This document shows, piece by piece, positions 16,889 through 26,986 of a DNA stretch of 64,000 bases; position 1 is the first letter of the stretch, and each line of letters opens with the position of its first letter. The stretch is from UBA5794 sp964196275. GTDB lineage: Bacteria; Actinomycetota; Acidimicrobiia; Spongiisociales; UBA5794. The notes beneath the pieces were generated by a model. The model did not search any database, had not been told where the DNA came from, and worked only from the letters and a program-made list of their open reading frames with translations. Position numbers and translations under genes: made by a program. Where the stretch lies: contig CAXMSN010000092.1 in the NCBI GenBank assembly GCA_964196275.1, forward strand, positions 1 to 64,000, given 5' to 3'.

Positions 16889-16958
16889 TGCGTGGCACGT
16901 GCGGCCCGGAGTACCGATGTTCCGCACGGAACATCCCGATTCCAAGTGAGGGGCACGT

Positions 16959-17051
16959 ATGAGTGGGCTGATCAAGAAGCGACGCAAGAAGATGAGCAAG
17001 CACAAGTACCGGAAGCGCCTCAAGGCGAACCGGCACAAGCGCAAGAGATAG
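16959..17051 (+). CDS. small ribosomal subunit protein bS22 (AURKAIP1/COX24 domain)
   Basis: A 30 aa, extremely basic peptide (14 Lys or Arg among the first 22 residues). It starts MSGLIKKRRKKMSKHKYRKR, the pattern of the tiny actinobacterial ribosomal protein bS22, related to the AURKAIP1/COX24 tail of mitochondrial ribosomal proteins. It binds rRNA in the small subunit near the decoding region. The strong GTGAGGGG ribosome binding site 6 nt before the ATG and the intrinsic terminator 8 nt after the stop define a self-contained, highly expressed unit. It is easily missed by gene callers because of its length. Confidence 0.93.
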   Translation: MSGLIKKRRKKMSKHKYRKRLKANRHKRKR

Positions 17052-17059
17052 TTCTACAG

Positions 17060-17090
17060 GCACCCTCGCCCCTCGGGCGGGGGTGCTGTT
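17060..17090 (+). terminator. intrinsic terminator of bS22
   Basis: A 12-bp GC-rich stem (GCACCCTCGCCC pairing with GGGCGGGGGTGC, one G-T pair, 3-nt loop) is followed by TGTTTATATT. The T-rich tail doubles as the -10 region of the next gene. Confidence 0.85.
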
Positions 17091-17096
17091 TATATT
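17091..17096 (+). promoter_or_regulatory. -10 element for the class V aminotransferase gene
   Basis: TATATT ends 7 nt before ATG 17104 and lies directly in the T-tail of the bS22 terminator. Confidence 0.55.
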
Positions 17097-17103
17097 CGGC
17101 ACC

Positions 17104-18231
17104 ATGCTCTCTGATCAATCGCACCTCTTCGATGTTCCTGAAGATGTCACGTATCTGAATTCGGCGTACTTCGGGCCGAGGCTCCATTCCGTCGGGCGGG
17201 CGGCAGCTGACTCGGTGGCTTTGACCGGTCGTCCGTGGGAAGTGGCGCCTCAGCAGTTCTTCGAACCCGTGGAGACGCTCCGCGGCCTCGTCGCATCAGC
17301 CATGAACGCGGATGCCGAGGGCATTGCCCTCATCCCTGGGATCTCCTATGGAGCAGGGGTAGCCGCTGCCAACCTCACCGTTGGGCCAGGCAGGACCGTT
17401 GTCATGGTGGCTGAACAGTTCCCGTCCAATGTGTATCCGTGGCGAGCGAAGGTCGAGGGGGACGGGGGCGAGATCATCACGGTGAAGCGCACACCCGATG
17501 GCTGGACATCAGGGCTCTTGGAAGCCATCGACGACCGCACCGCTGTTGTTGCGGTCCCCAACTGTCACTGGACAGACGGGTCTCTCGTGGATCTGGTTGC
17601 CGTCGGTGAGGCAGTTCGGTCGGTCGGGGCTGCGCTGGCGATAGACGCATCCCAGTCGTTCGGTGCCATGCCCCTTGATGTTGAGGCGATCCAACCGGAC
17701 TTCGTGTACTCGGTTGGATACAAGTGGCAGCTGGGCTTTTATGGGCTTGCCTACCTCTGGGTCGGCGAGGCGCACCGTTCAGGCACGCCGCTTGAGGAGG
17801 GGTGGGCGAACCGGAAGGAAGCGGATGATTTCGCTGGTCTGGTCGATTACACCGATGTATATGAGCCGGGCGCCCGCCGATTCGACGTCGGCGAGCGGTC
17901 GAACTTCATCGGTGTGGCAATGAGCCTTGCGGCCATGGAGCAGGTCAACGACTGGGGTGTTGAGAACGTGGCTGAAGCACTCGGCTCGGTGACCAGCAGG
18001 ATCGCTGTTGGTGCCGCCGAACGGGGTTGGCTCACCGCGTCAGAGGAGCACCGTGCACCGCATCTGATCGGGATCAGGCGGCCTGATGGGCTGCCGGCTG
18101 GGATATCAGACAGGTTCGAAGCGGCTCGTGTGTCTGTCAGCGTGCGTGGGGATTCGATCAGGATCGCACCCCATCTCCACACCACAGATGCCGACATCGA
18201 TCGACTCCTTGGCGTGCTTGCGATCTCCTAG
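17104..18231 (+). CDS. class V aminotransferase-fold PLP enzyme
   Basis: A 375 aa fold-type I PLP enzyme related to cysteine desulfurases and kynureninase. TYLNSAYFGP at about residues 17-26 is the N-terminal substrate loop, DASQSFGAMPLD near 187 supplies the Asp that contacts the PLP nitrogen, and YSVGYKWQLGFYG near 207 holds the Schiff-base Lys. No catalytic-Cys loop typical of SufS is visible, so a role in Fe-S assembly is not supported. An in-frame start at 17083 lies inside the terminator hairpin, so ATG 17104 is chosen. The substrate is unknown. Confidence 0.83.
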   Translation: MLSDQSHLFDVPEDVTYLNSAYFGPRLHSVGRAAADSVALTGRPWEVAPQQFFEPVETLRGLVASAMNADAEGIALIPGISYGAGVAAANLTVGPGRTVVMVAEQFPSNVYPWRAKVEGDGGEIITVKRTPDGWTSGLLEAIDDRTAVVAVPNCHWTDGSLVDLVAVGEAVRSVGAALAIDASQSFGAMPLDVEAIQPDFVYSVGYKWQLGFYGLAYLWVGEAHRSGTPLEEGWANRKEADDFAGLVDYTDVYEPGARRFDVGERSNFIGVAMSLAAMEQVNDWGVENVAEALGSVTSRIAVGAAERGWLTASEEHRAPHLIGIRRPDGLPAGISDRFEAARVSVSVRGDSIRIAPHLHTTDADIDRLLGVLAIS

Positions 18232-18241
18232 CTGAAACGAG

Positions 18242-18634
18242 CTACACGGGTAGTTGGACCGCGGCGACGAAGATGCCGATGGCAAGCACGATGATGATGA
18301 GTTGTGTGATTCCCCTGATCGCTGGTTGGGTGCGTCTTGCCGTGAGCTGATGGCCGAGAGCGATGACGATCGAAAGGCCGATCAGGGCCCACTTCACACT
18401 CAGGTCTGATGCCTGCAGGTTCCAGAACATGTACAGCCACACTCCTGAAACCACAGCCACACCCATCGCGACCCACGAGACTCTTGCGAACATGCGTGCG
18501 ACGGACCGGAGAACTTCAGTGTCGTCGGTGGTCTGTCGAATGGCAGTGACGGAGAAGGCGAGGACGAGAAGCCCACCCGTCCACACGGCGGCAGCAATCA
18601 AGTGGATCGCCTTGACGATCTCGAGATCACTCAA
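18242..18634 (-). CDS. CopD-like four-helix membrane protein
   Basis: A 130 aa protein with four predicted helices. The first contains HLIAAAVWTGGLLVLAFSV (about residues 11-29), typical of the CopD/copper-resistance D membrane family, where the His is thought to be a haem or copper ligand. It follows the PAC2 gene by 3 nt on the same strand and is probably co-transcribed. A role in copper uptake is inference; the csoR-copZ-copA operon lies 4 kb away. Confidence 0.7.
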   Translation of the reverse strand: MSDLEIVKAIHLIAAAVWTGGLLVLAFSVTAIRQTTDDTEVLRSVARMFARVSWVAMGVAVVSGVWLYMFWNLQASDLSVKWALIGLSIVIALGHQLTARRTQPAIRGITQLIIIVLAIGIFVAAVQLPV

Positions 18635-18637
18635 GGC

Positions 18638-19537
18638 TCAGGAGTCGCCTTCGAGGAACTTGACGATCTCTTCGACGAGATCGTCCGTGTGCTCGGGGTC
18701 GAGCGATGGTGGAGGGAAGTCGATCGGCTGGCCGTTCGCTGTCAGCGATCCGAGCAGCGGCTCGTCGTACGTCTCTATCTCCTCGAGGAAATCGCTGACG
18801 TCGGAACCGGCGTCTTCAAGGGCGGCGTCGACGCGTTGTGTGTATTCAGCGTCGATCGCGATGAGCTCGGAGGTGTCGATGTGAAGGTTCGTGATGTCCG
18901 AGATCTTCTCGACCATCGCAAGCACTGCCTTCGGGAACGGGTTGCCGCTGAGGTAGGGAGGCGTGGCGGCCCAGATCGATATCGAGCGGATGCCTGCCTC
19001 CTTGCATGCTCCCTGCACGGCGCCAACGATGCCCGTCGGTCCGACGTAGTTCGCAGCCTCAAGGCCACTCCGAATGACGCTCACAGAATCGGTTCCTACG
19101 CCAGAGAGCGAGATGGGCTGGTGGTGGTCGGTGGCCCCAACGTACGCACCGATGAGGATGACTTCCTCGACGCCTATGTCGTTGAGCACCTCGACGAGGG
19201 ACCGTGCGAACGTCTTCCATCGATAGTTCGGCTCAGGGCCCGAGACGATGACGAGATCGCGGTCATCGTTCAGTCTGCTCGCTGCCGTGAAGCCGACGGT
19301 TGGCCACTGCATCGAGCGGGACACACCATCGCGGATCTCAATGGTCGGCCGGTGCTGTTGGAAGTCGTAGAACGGGTCAGGTTCGATCTCAGCGAAGAGC
19401 GTTGTCTCGTCGTGGGACTTGATGATGTATTGGGCTGTCGCCGACGCCACGTCGCATGCGTCGTTCCACCCTCCGAATGCGACCAACGCGATCGGTCGCC
19501 GCATCGGCGGCTGCTGCTGTCGTCTGATGACATCCAT
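18638..19537 (-). CDS. PAC2 family protein (proteasome assembly chaperone-like)
   Basis: A 299 aa protein of the PAC2 family found in archaea and actinobacteria. PIALVAFGGWNDACDVASA (about residues 15-33) is the family opening, LIGAYVGATDHH and AATPPYLSGNPFPKAV (about 190-205) are further conserved blocks, and the C-terminus is acidic (DPEHTDDLVEEIVKFLEG). Its biochemical role in bacteria is not established. ATG 19537 is supported by a -10 6 nt upstream, over the in-frame ATG 33 nt further on. Confidence 0.88.
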   Translation of the reverse strand: MDVIRRQQQPPMRRPIALVAFGGWNDACDVASATAQYIIKSHDETTLFAEIEPDPFYDFQQHRPTIEIRDGVSRSMQWPTVGFTAASRLNDDRDLVIVSGPEPNYRWKTFARSLVEVLNDIGVEEVILIGAYVGATDHHQPISLSGVGTDSVSVIRSGLEAANYVGPTGIVGAVQGACKEAGIRSISIWAATPPYLSGNPFPKAVLAMVEKISDITNLHIDTSELIAIDAEYTQRVDAALEDAGSDVSDFLEEIETYDEPLLGSLTANGQPIDFPPPSLDPEHTDDLVEEIVKFLEGDS

Positions 19538-19543
19538 CTTGGA

Positions 19544-19549
19544 AGCGTA
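19544..19549 (-). promoter_or_regulatory. -10 element for the PAC2/CopD-like unit
   Basis: TACGCT on the minus strand ends 6 nt before ATG 19537. Confidence 0.55.
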
Positions 19550-19597
19550 ACCACTGAAGCGATTTGAATGCCTCGCGTTCTCCCGCGGATTTCGCGC

Positions 19598-21622
<2,025 letters not shown>

Positions 21623-21628
21623 GCCGGC

Positions 21629-21634
21629 ATGGTA
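21629..21634 (-). promoter_or_regulatory. -10 element for the DUF255 gene
   Basis: TACCAT on the minus strand ends 6 nt before ATG 21622. Confidence 0.5.
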
Positions 21635-21722
21635 CCGCTGGCTGAACCATCCGAGCGGGTCGACTGCCTACAGAACCGCATCGTGTCTCGGTCCCGCCGT
21701 CGTTCGCATCGGTGTGGGAATA

Positions 21723-21780
21723 GTATTCTCACTCCCACGAACAGAAATATTGACACTATCACTCTGAGGTGGGAGAATAC
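21723..21780 (+). promoter_or_regulatory. promoter and putative autoregulatory operator of vapBC
   Basis: The -35 TTGACA (21750-21755) and -10 GAGAAT (21773-21778) are 17 nt apart, with ATG 21784 only 5 nt further. An inverted repeat flanks this: GTATTCTC-ACT-CCCAC at 21723-21738 and GTGGGAGAATAC at 21769-21780. The second arm covers the -10. This is the arrangement expected where an AbrB-type antitoxin, alone or with its toxin, represses its own operon. Confidence 0.65.
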
Positions 21781-21783
21781 GGC

Positions 21784-22077
21784 ATGTCCACTATCTCAAT
21801 GGTCGCTCTCGGTGACAAGGGTCGCGTCGTAGTGCCAAAGAGCATCAGAGACGAGATTGGGCTTGAAGAGGGTGATCGGTTTGCGATCTTCGTTGACGAA
21901 CTCGGGCGTGTGATCCTCGAGACGCCGGCGGCAGTCAAGGCGCGAATCCGACGAAGGGCGTCACGGGGAAACGATCTGGATGGCAGCGCAGTACATGGCA
22001 ACGCAGTCGACCAGCTTCTCGAGGAGAGACGGCGGGACTCCTCACTTCTGGAGTCCGAGCCAGACTCATCGCGGTGA
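21784..22077 (+). CDS. AbrB/SpoVT-type antitoxin (VapB-like)
   Basis: A 97 aa protein with an N-terminal swapped-hairpin AbrB DNA-binding domain: GDKGRVVVPKSIRDEIGLEEGDRF at about residues 10-33, followed by a polar, Arg-rich C-terminal half that probably wraps the toxin. It should neutralise the PIN ribonuclease and repress the operon. An in-frame GTG at 21769 exists, but it lies inside the operator arm and -10; ATG 21784 is preferred. It overlaps the toxin start (GTGA). Confidence 0.85.
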   Translation: MSTISMVALGDKGRVVVPKSIRDEIGLEEGDRFAIFVDELGRVILETPAAVKARIRRRASRGNDLDGSAVHGNAVDQLLEERRRDSSLLESEPDSSR

Positions 22078-22478
22078 CTGCTGGAGACGATTTGCGTGCC
22101 GTTGTGGATGCATCGGCCGTGCTTGCCTGGATCTTCGATGAACAGGGCGCCGATGCCGTCGAGGAAGTACTGGGCGTTTCCGGAATCTCAGCGGTGAACT
22201 TCGCCGAAGTGCTCCACATCGCAAGAGGCCGTAGGTACGACCCGAACGACCTCGAGGCAGACCTCGCCGCCTACGGGCTGGTGCTTCTACCGTTCGGAGC
22301 GGACGAAGCTCGTTCCGTCGTTGATGTGAGGCGCGCCGAGGAGCGAGCAGGGGTGCTGCTGAGCCTCGCGGATCGGTGCTGTCTGGCTACGGCGATCGTG
22401 TACGGCCTGCCCGCCGTCGTGAGCGATGGTGAATGGGAACTGCTCGAACTTCCGGTGGACGTCGCCCCGTTCCGCTGA
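22074..22478 (+). CDS. PIN-domain ribonuclease toxin (VapC-like)
   Basis: A 134 aa PIN-domain protein. The metal-binding acidic residues are all visible: Asp12 in VVDASAVLAW, Glu45 in NFAEVL, Asp100 in LADRCCLATA and Asp118 in VVSDGEW. VapC toxins cleave tRNA or rRNA; the target here is unknown. The start is GTG 22074, whose last bases overlap the TGA of the antitoxin, so expression is translationally coupled. Confidence 0.9.
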   Translation: MTAGDDLRAVVDASAVLAWIFDEQGADAVEEVLGVSGISAVNFAEVLHIARGRRYDPNDLEADLAAYGLVLLPFGADEARSVVDVRRAEERAGVLLSLADRCCLATAIVYGLPAVVSDGEWELLELPVDVAPFR

Positions 22479-22540
22479 TGGCGGCCGATGTAGAGGCCAA
22501 CCAACAACGGCTCAACACCTCACAGCGCTTCTCGCGAATG

Positions 22541-22570
22541 ATCGCCGCTAGCTGAATCGCCGCTAGCTGA
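22541..22570. repeat. 15-bp tandem duplication at the copA 3' end
   Basis: ATCGCCGCTAGCTGA occurs twice in direct tandem. The second copy includes the copA stop codon (minus strand), so the first copy supplies a near-identical duplicate of the gene end. Confidence 0.75.
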
Positions 22571-24755
22571 ATCTCCGCAAGCGAAGCGAGTTCAGCACTA
22601 CCGAGACTGACGAGAAGGCCATCGCGCCCGCAGCGACCATTGGGCTGAGGAAGCCCAGCACTGCCAACGGAATCGCAGCGGTGTTGTAGCCGAACGCCCA
22701 GAACAGGTTCTGGCGGATCGTCTTGAAGGTCCTTCTTGCAAGCGCTAGGGCGGTCACGATGCGCTCGGGATCCCCGGACATCAGGACGACGTCTCCGGCT
22801 TCGATAGCGACATCGGATCCTGTCCCGACGGCGATGCCCAGATCCGCTGTGGCGAGCGCGGGTGTGTCGTTGATCCCGTCTCCGACGAAGGCGACCGATC
22901 GACCCTCTGTTTGAAGAGTGGTGATGGCATCTGCCTTCTGTCCTGGAAGAACCTCGGCGGTGACCCTGCTGATGCCGATCTCGGCCGCTATCGCGTCGGC
23001 TGTGGCCTGCGCATCTCCGGTGAGCATGGCGGTCGTGATCCCTTGCTCCTCCAATGCAGCGACAGCGATCTTCGAGTTGTCCCTGATCGTGTCTGCAACG
23101 GCAAGAACCCCTCGCACTTGGCCTTCCCAACCTGCGAGGAATGCGGTGTGACCCGCAGCTCCGAACGTGTTGAGTTGCTCCTCCCACGTATCGGCTCCCG
23201 GCCACCCCAACTCGTCGAACCATCGTGCCGAACCGACGCCGACGGTGATGCCGTCAACTATCCCGGTTGCTCCCATGCCGCGCTCGGCAGTGAAGGAGGT
23301 CGGCGCGACGAGTTCGATGTCCTTCTCCTCGGCTCCGAGAACTACGGCTCTTCCGATCGGGTGCTCGGACCCGAGTTCGAGAGATGCGACACGTTTGAGG
23401 AAGATGTGCTCATCTTGTTCGGTTGCGACGTTGGTGAGCGTCATGGCACCTCGAGTGAGCGTCCCTGTCTTGTCGAACACCACGGTGTCCACTGAGTGGG
23501 CGGTCTCGAACACCTGTGCGTTCTTGAACAGGACACCCATCGACGCCCCCCGACCCGACCCGACCATGATCGCCGTGGGCGTCGCAAGACCGAGCGCACA
23601 GGGGCATGCGATGATCAGGACGGCGACAGCGTTGGTCACCGCGATACCGATGTCACCGTCGATGAGCCACCAGATGATGCCGGTGAGGGCGGCGATGACC
23701 ATGACCGTCGGGACGAAGATGCCGGAGACCCGATCAGCGAGTTTCTGGACGGGAGCCTTGGTCGCCTGCGCATCCTCGACGAGGCGTGAGATCTGAGCGA
23801 GGGCGGTGTTCGGGCCCACATGGACAACTTCGATCTCAAGCCTTCCGTGCAGGTTCACGGTCGCGGCGAAGACCTCGCTCCCAGCCTCTTTGGCGACGGC
23901 TGCACTCTCTCCGGTGAGCATCGACTCGTCGATCGCCGATTCGCCCTGTGTGACGGTGCCATCAGCGGGTATCCGCTCGCCGGGGAGCACCACAACGGTG
24001 TTGCCCGGCGCCAGTTCGAGTGGATCGACGAGCGTTTCAACGCCATTGACAACCAGCCGTGCCTGCTTTGCGCCGAGTTCGGCGAGGCGGGCGATCGCTT
24101 GTGAGGCTTGGCCCTTGGCCCGTGCCTCGAAGAATCTGCCGACAAGGATCAACGTCACGATCATCGCGGCGCTCTCGAAGAAGACGTGTGCTCCGCCGGA
24201 TTCGAGGTGGTCGGCATGCACGATCGCTTCTGCACCCTGTGTGAGCAGTACGACGGTCGAGTATCCCCACGCGGCGAGGGTTCCCACCGATATGAGCGAG
24301 TCCATGGCGGGTGAGAGCGATGTCAGCTGCTTCCACGCGGCCGTGTGGAACTGCCACCCGAAGTAGAACACGATGATCGTCGTGAGGACCAGTTGAAGCC
24401 AGGGATTCCAGAGCTCCTCGGGACCGAGCATCGCGAGCAGCATGACGGGTGTCGCGAGCACCGCACTTCCGATGACGAGCCGCAGTTGCTTCTTCGCCTC
24501 GTCGTTGTACTTGTCTGTGACCGACCGGCGATCGTCATCCGGCCCGATCTCGACGATGTCATATCCGATCTTGGCGACGGCGGCATGCAACGCTTCGACA
24601 TCCACCCCGTCGGCAACGGTTGCACGCGCCTCCTGGCTTGCGAAGTTGACGACGGCGAGGTCGACGCCCTCTTGTTTGCCGAGGACGCGCTCGATCCTGA
24701 CGGCGCACGAGGCACACGTCATCCCGTCGACGTCGAAGCGGATCGTGTCTGTCAT
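22563..24755 (-). CDS. copA: copper-exporting P1B-type ATPase
   Basis: A 730 aa inner-membrane heavy-metal ATPase. It has one N-terminal heavy-metal-associated domain with the Cu-binding GMTCASC (11-17), the actuator TGES at 281-284, CPC at 384-386 in the transport helix, DKTGT at 428-432 (phosphorylated Asp), and GDGINDTPAL near 620. The CPC and GMTCASC motifs indicate Cu(I) export. It is the last gene of csoR-copZ-copA, 6 nt after copZ, so it is expected to be induced by copper through CsoR release. Confidence 0.96.
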   Translation of the reverse strand: MTDTIRFDVDGMTCASCAVRIERVLGKQEGVDLAVVNFASQEARATVADGVDVEALHAAVAKIGYDIVEIGPDDDRRSVTDKYNDEAKKQLRLVIGSAVLATPVMLLAMLGPEELWNPWLQLVLTTIIVFYFGWQFHTAAWKQLTSLSPAMDSLISVGTLAAWGYSTVVLLTQGAEAIVHADHLESGGAHVFFESAAMIVTLILVGRFFEARAKGQASQAIARLAELGAKQARLVVNGVETLVDPLELAPGNTVVVLPGERIPADGTVTQGESAIDESMLTGESAAVAKEAGSEVFAATVNLHGRLEIEVVHVGPNTALAQISRLVEDAQATKAPVQKLADRVSGIFVPTVMVIAALTGIIWWLIDGDIGIAVTNAVAVLIIACPCALGLATPTAIMVGSGRGASMGVLFKNAQVFETAHSVDTVVFDKTGTLTRGAMTLTNVATEQDEHIFLKRVASLELGSEHPIGRAVVLGAEEKDIELVAPTSFTAERGMGATGIVDGITVGVGSARWFDELGWPGADTWEEQLNTFGAAGHTAFLAGWEGQVRGVLAVADTIRDNSKIAVAALEEQGITTAMLTGDAQATADAIAAEIGISRVTAEVLPGQKADAITTLQTEGRSVAFVGDGINDTPALATADLGIAVGTGSDVAIEAGDVVLMSGDPERIVTALALARRTFKTIRQNLFWAFGYNTAAIPLAVLGFLSPMVAAGAMAFSSVSVVLNSLRLRRFS

Positions 24756-24761
24756 GGGGTC

Positions 24762-24974
24762 TTAGCCAGCGGCTACTTCGTAGCCCTGCTCATCGATAGC
24801 TGCAACGAATGCGTCGATGTCAACGGAGGAGTCGTCATAGCTGATGGCAACGTTTCGGTCCTCGATCGAGACCTGGGCCGATTCGACGCCTTCGAGAGGC
24901 TCGAGCGCTCCCTCGATGGATGACTTGCAGTGGCCACATGAGATGTCTGGCACGGAGAGTGTTATCTGGGTCAT
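24762..24974 (-). CDS. copZ: copper chaperone (CopZ-like heavy-metal-associated domain)
   Basis: A 70 aa single ferredoxin-like HMA domain. The metal site is DISCGHCKSS (Cys at about residues 12 and 15), with the second-site region DEQGYEV at the end. It delivers Cu(I) to the CopA N-terminal domain. ATG 24974 has GAAAGG about 6 nt upstream and overlaps the csoR stop by ATGA. The longer frame upstream runs through csoR and is not coding. Confidence 0.92.
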   Translation of the reverse strand: MTQITLSVPDISCGHCKSSIEGALEPLEGVESAQVSIEDRNVAISYDDSSVDIDAFVAAIDEQGYEVAAG

Positions 24975-25261
24975 GGTGAACCTTTCGTACTGGAGAGACT
25001 CGGTGCATATCGCAACGTCTCGAGGAGCTCGTCGACGACCTGCTCGGAGCGGCCTTCCTTGATGTGCTCCAAGACGCACGTCTCAACATGGTTCTGCAGG
25101 AGTACCCGGTTGACACCTTCAAGTGATCCCTGCAATGCGGAGACCTGCTTCATGATGTCCGGGCAGTACTGCTCCTCGTCGACCATGCGGATGACGGCAT
25201 CGAGATGCCCTCGCACGGTCTTGAGCCGGTTGAGCGCCGATGTCTTGTGTTCTATCTTCAT
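24971..25261 (-). CDS. csoR: CsoR-family copper-sensing repressor
   Basis: A 96 aa all-helical DUF156 repressor. The Cu(I) ligand set Cys33, His58 and Cys62 is intact (EEQYCPD and QNHVETC), which separates CsoR from RcnR and FrmR relatives. As a tetramer it should bind the GC-rich palindrome directly upstream and release it on copper binding. It is first in the copper operon, so it is autoregulated. Confidence 0.94.
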   Translation of the reverse strand: MKIEHKTSALNRLKTVRGHLDAVIRMVDEEQYCPDIMKQVSALQGSLEGVNRVLLQNHVETCVLEHIKEGRSEQVVDELLETLRYAPSLSSTKGSP

Positions 25262-25268
25262 GCAGGTG

Positions 25269-25274
25269 AGTATA
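25269..25274 (-). promoter_or_regulatory. -10 element of the csoR-copZ-copA operon
   Basis: TATACT on the minus strand ends 7 nt before ATG 25261 and abuts the CsoR palindrome. Confidence 0.65.
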
Positions 25275-25275
25275 C

Positions 25276-25295
25276 CCCACCCCGGGTGGGGTGGG
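25276..25295. promoter_or_regulatory. CsoR operator
   Basis: A perfect inverted repeat, CCCACCCC-N4-GGGGTGGG, sits between -10 and -35 of the csoR promoter. As I recall it, the characterised Mycobacterium tuberculosis CsoR site has the same two arms around a 4-nt centre, so assignment is strong. Confidence 0.88.
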
Positions 25296-25409
25296 TACCC
25301 GTTTCTCAGATTTCCTCACGGGTGCTCTCCCGCCGCTCCCCATGACCGTTCTGTGGGCCGTAATGCACCGAGGGGTGCACTGGAACCCTGGGTACGGAGT
25401 TCCTGGTGG

Positions 25410-26213
25410 TCAGACGCGGAGCATGCGTCCTATGCGACGGGCTGTCACGACGGAGCCGATGATGCCGAGGGCCAACAGGTACGTGACGTTGATCAGCATG
25501 GTCCATGACAGGATCCCGAGTGTCAGGCCTCGCACGAGAACCACGCCGTGGTAGAGGGGGGAGAACCAGGCCACGACCTGGAGAAACGGTGGGTAGACGT
25601 CGAGTGGGTAGAAGGTTGCGGAGAACAGGAACAGCGGCAGCGAGATGAATCCCACGAAGTCGAGATCTTGCCAGGTACGCATCCACGTGACCCCTGCGGT
25701 CGCGACCGCTCCGAAGGCGAAGCCAATGAGGATCGCTGCCGGGAACGCGAGGATCCCGAGCGGAGATTCGATCAGTCCCATCACCGCCATCACGAGCAGG
25801 AAGGCAGCCGAGTACATCGCTCCTCTGGTCAGCGTCCAGCCGATCTCGCCCGAGGCGACATCTACCGGCTCGACCGGGGTCGCAAGCACTCCCTCGTAGA
25901 TCTTGCCGTACTTGAGCTTGAAGAAGATGTTGGTCGATTCGAAGATCGCTCCGTTCATCGCCGAAGCTGCGAGCATCGCCGGGGCGACGAAGGCCGTGTA
26001 CTCGACGGAGACGCCTGCGAACTCAACATCGCCTGCGAGTTGCCCGATACCGATTCCGATCGCAAAGAGGTAGAAGATCGGCTCGAAGAATCCCGAAACG
26101 AGCACCGGCCAGAACGTCTTGGTCGCCAGCAGGTTGCGCTCGAGCAGATACCTGCCGCGCCACTTCTTGCGCAGCGGCGGCACCACCCTGGAAACCAACA
26201 CGTCCTGTGTCAT
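25410..26213 (-). CDS. ABC-2 type transporter permease (second of pair)
   Basis: A 267 aa permease of the daunorubicin-resistance/NodJ type, with about six helices. A basic N-terminal segment (PPLRKKWRGRYLLERN, about residues 11-26) precedes helix 1, and GVTWMRTWQDLDFVGFISLPLFLFSATFYPL carries the conserved LPLFLFS helix. ATG 26213 overlaps the stop of the preceding permease (ATGA). The open frame upstream belongs to that gene's other frame. Confidence 0.88.
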   Translation of the reverse strand: MTQDVLVSRVVPPLRKKWRGRYLLERNLLATKTFWPVLVSGFFEPIFYLFAIGIGIGQLAGDVEFAGVSVEYTAFVAPAMLAASAMNGAIFESTNIFFKLKYGKIYEGVLATPVEPVDVASGEIGWTLTRGAMYSAAFLLVMAVMGLIESPLGILAFPAAILIGFAFGAVATAGVTWMRTWQDLDFVGFISLPLFLFSATFYPLDVYPPFLQVVAWFSPLYHGVVLVRGLTLGILSWTMLINVTYLLALGIIGSVVTARRIGRMLRV

Positions 26214-26986
26214 GGCGTCAACCTCTTGCGCATGGGAGCGATGATGATGAACGCTCCGACGATGATCCATGCGAGCAGGTACAACACGCTGATCCACCAC
26301 ACGACGTCGGGCGGTACACCGAGCGCGATGCTCCGTGCGAGTTCGACGCCGTGGAACACCGGTGTGACGAACGCCACAGGCTGGAGCCAACCGGGTAGCT
26401 GGCTGATCGGAAAGAACACCCCCGAGAAGAGGAACATTGGGATCACAACGAACCGGAAGAACATCGGTAGCCCGGCGACTTCCTTGAGGCGGACCGTGAA
26501 GGCCGTAGTCGCCGAGATCATCGCCATGCCGACGAGCATCGCCGGAACGAGTGCACCGAGAGCTTCAAGAGGTGTGGCTACCTGGAACGCGACCATCACG
26601 ATCGAGAACGACAGGGAGACCATGAAGACGCGTGCTGTCGACCACAGGATGTGGCCGAGCATCAGGCTCGGTATGCCGATCGGCGTCGAGAGACGCGCGT
26701 GCCATGTGTTCTGCCACTCGATCCCCGCCATGACCTTCCACGATCCCTCGCCGGCCCCCGTCTGCATCGCGGTGGCAACGAGGAGACCGGGAGCCAGATA
26801 GGCCAGGTACGAGAACCCTTCCAAGCCCTGGGGGATGTTGCTGTCGACGAGAGATCCCAAGCCGAGGCCCATCGCGACGAGGTACAGGACCGGGTTGAGG
26901 AAACTGGTGAATACCGAGCCCCGCCACGTTCGGCGGTAGATCCTTGCCTCTGCCTCGAAGACGCGGATGGCGAGCGGCGTAACCAT
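26210..26986 (-). CDS. ABC-2 type transporter permease (first of pair)
   Basis: A 258 aa permease with about six helices, homologous to its downstream partner: both have an RYLLERN- or RIYRRTW-like amphipathic start and an F[FV]PxxxxPxxLQxVxxxxPxxHGVxLxR motif near residue 205. Two related permeases with one ATPase suggest a heterodimeric exporter. Its ATG overlaps the ATPase stop by one base (TGATG). Confidence 0.88.
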   Translation of the reverse strand: MVTPLAIRVFEAEARIYRRTWRGSVFTSFLNPVLYLVAMGLGLGSLVDSNIPQGLEGFSYLAYLAPGLLVATAMQTGAGEGSWKVMAGIEWQNTWHARLSTPIGIPSLMLGHILWSTARVFMVSLSFSIVMVAFQVATPLEALGALVPAMLVGMAMISATTAFTVRLKEVAGLPMFFRFVVIPMFLFSGVFFPISQLPGWLQPVAFVTPVFHGVELARSIALGVPPDVVWWISVLYLLAWIIVGAFIIIAPMRKRLTP

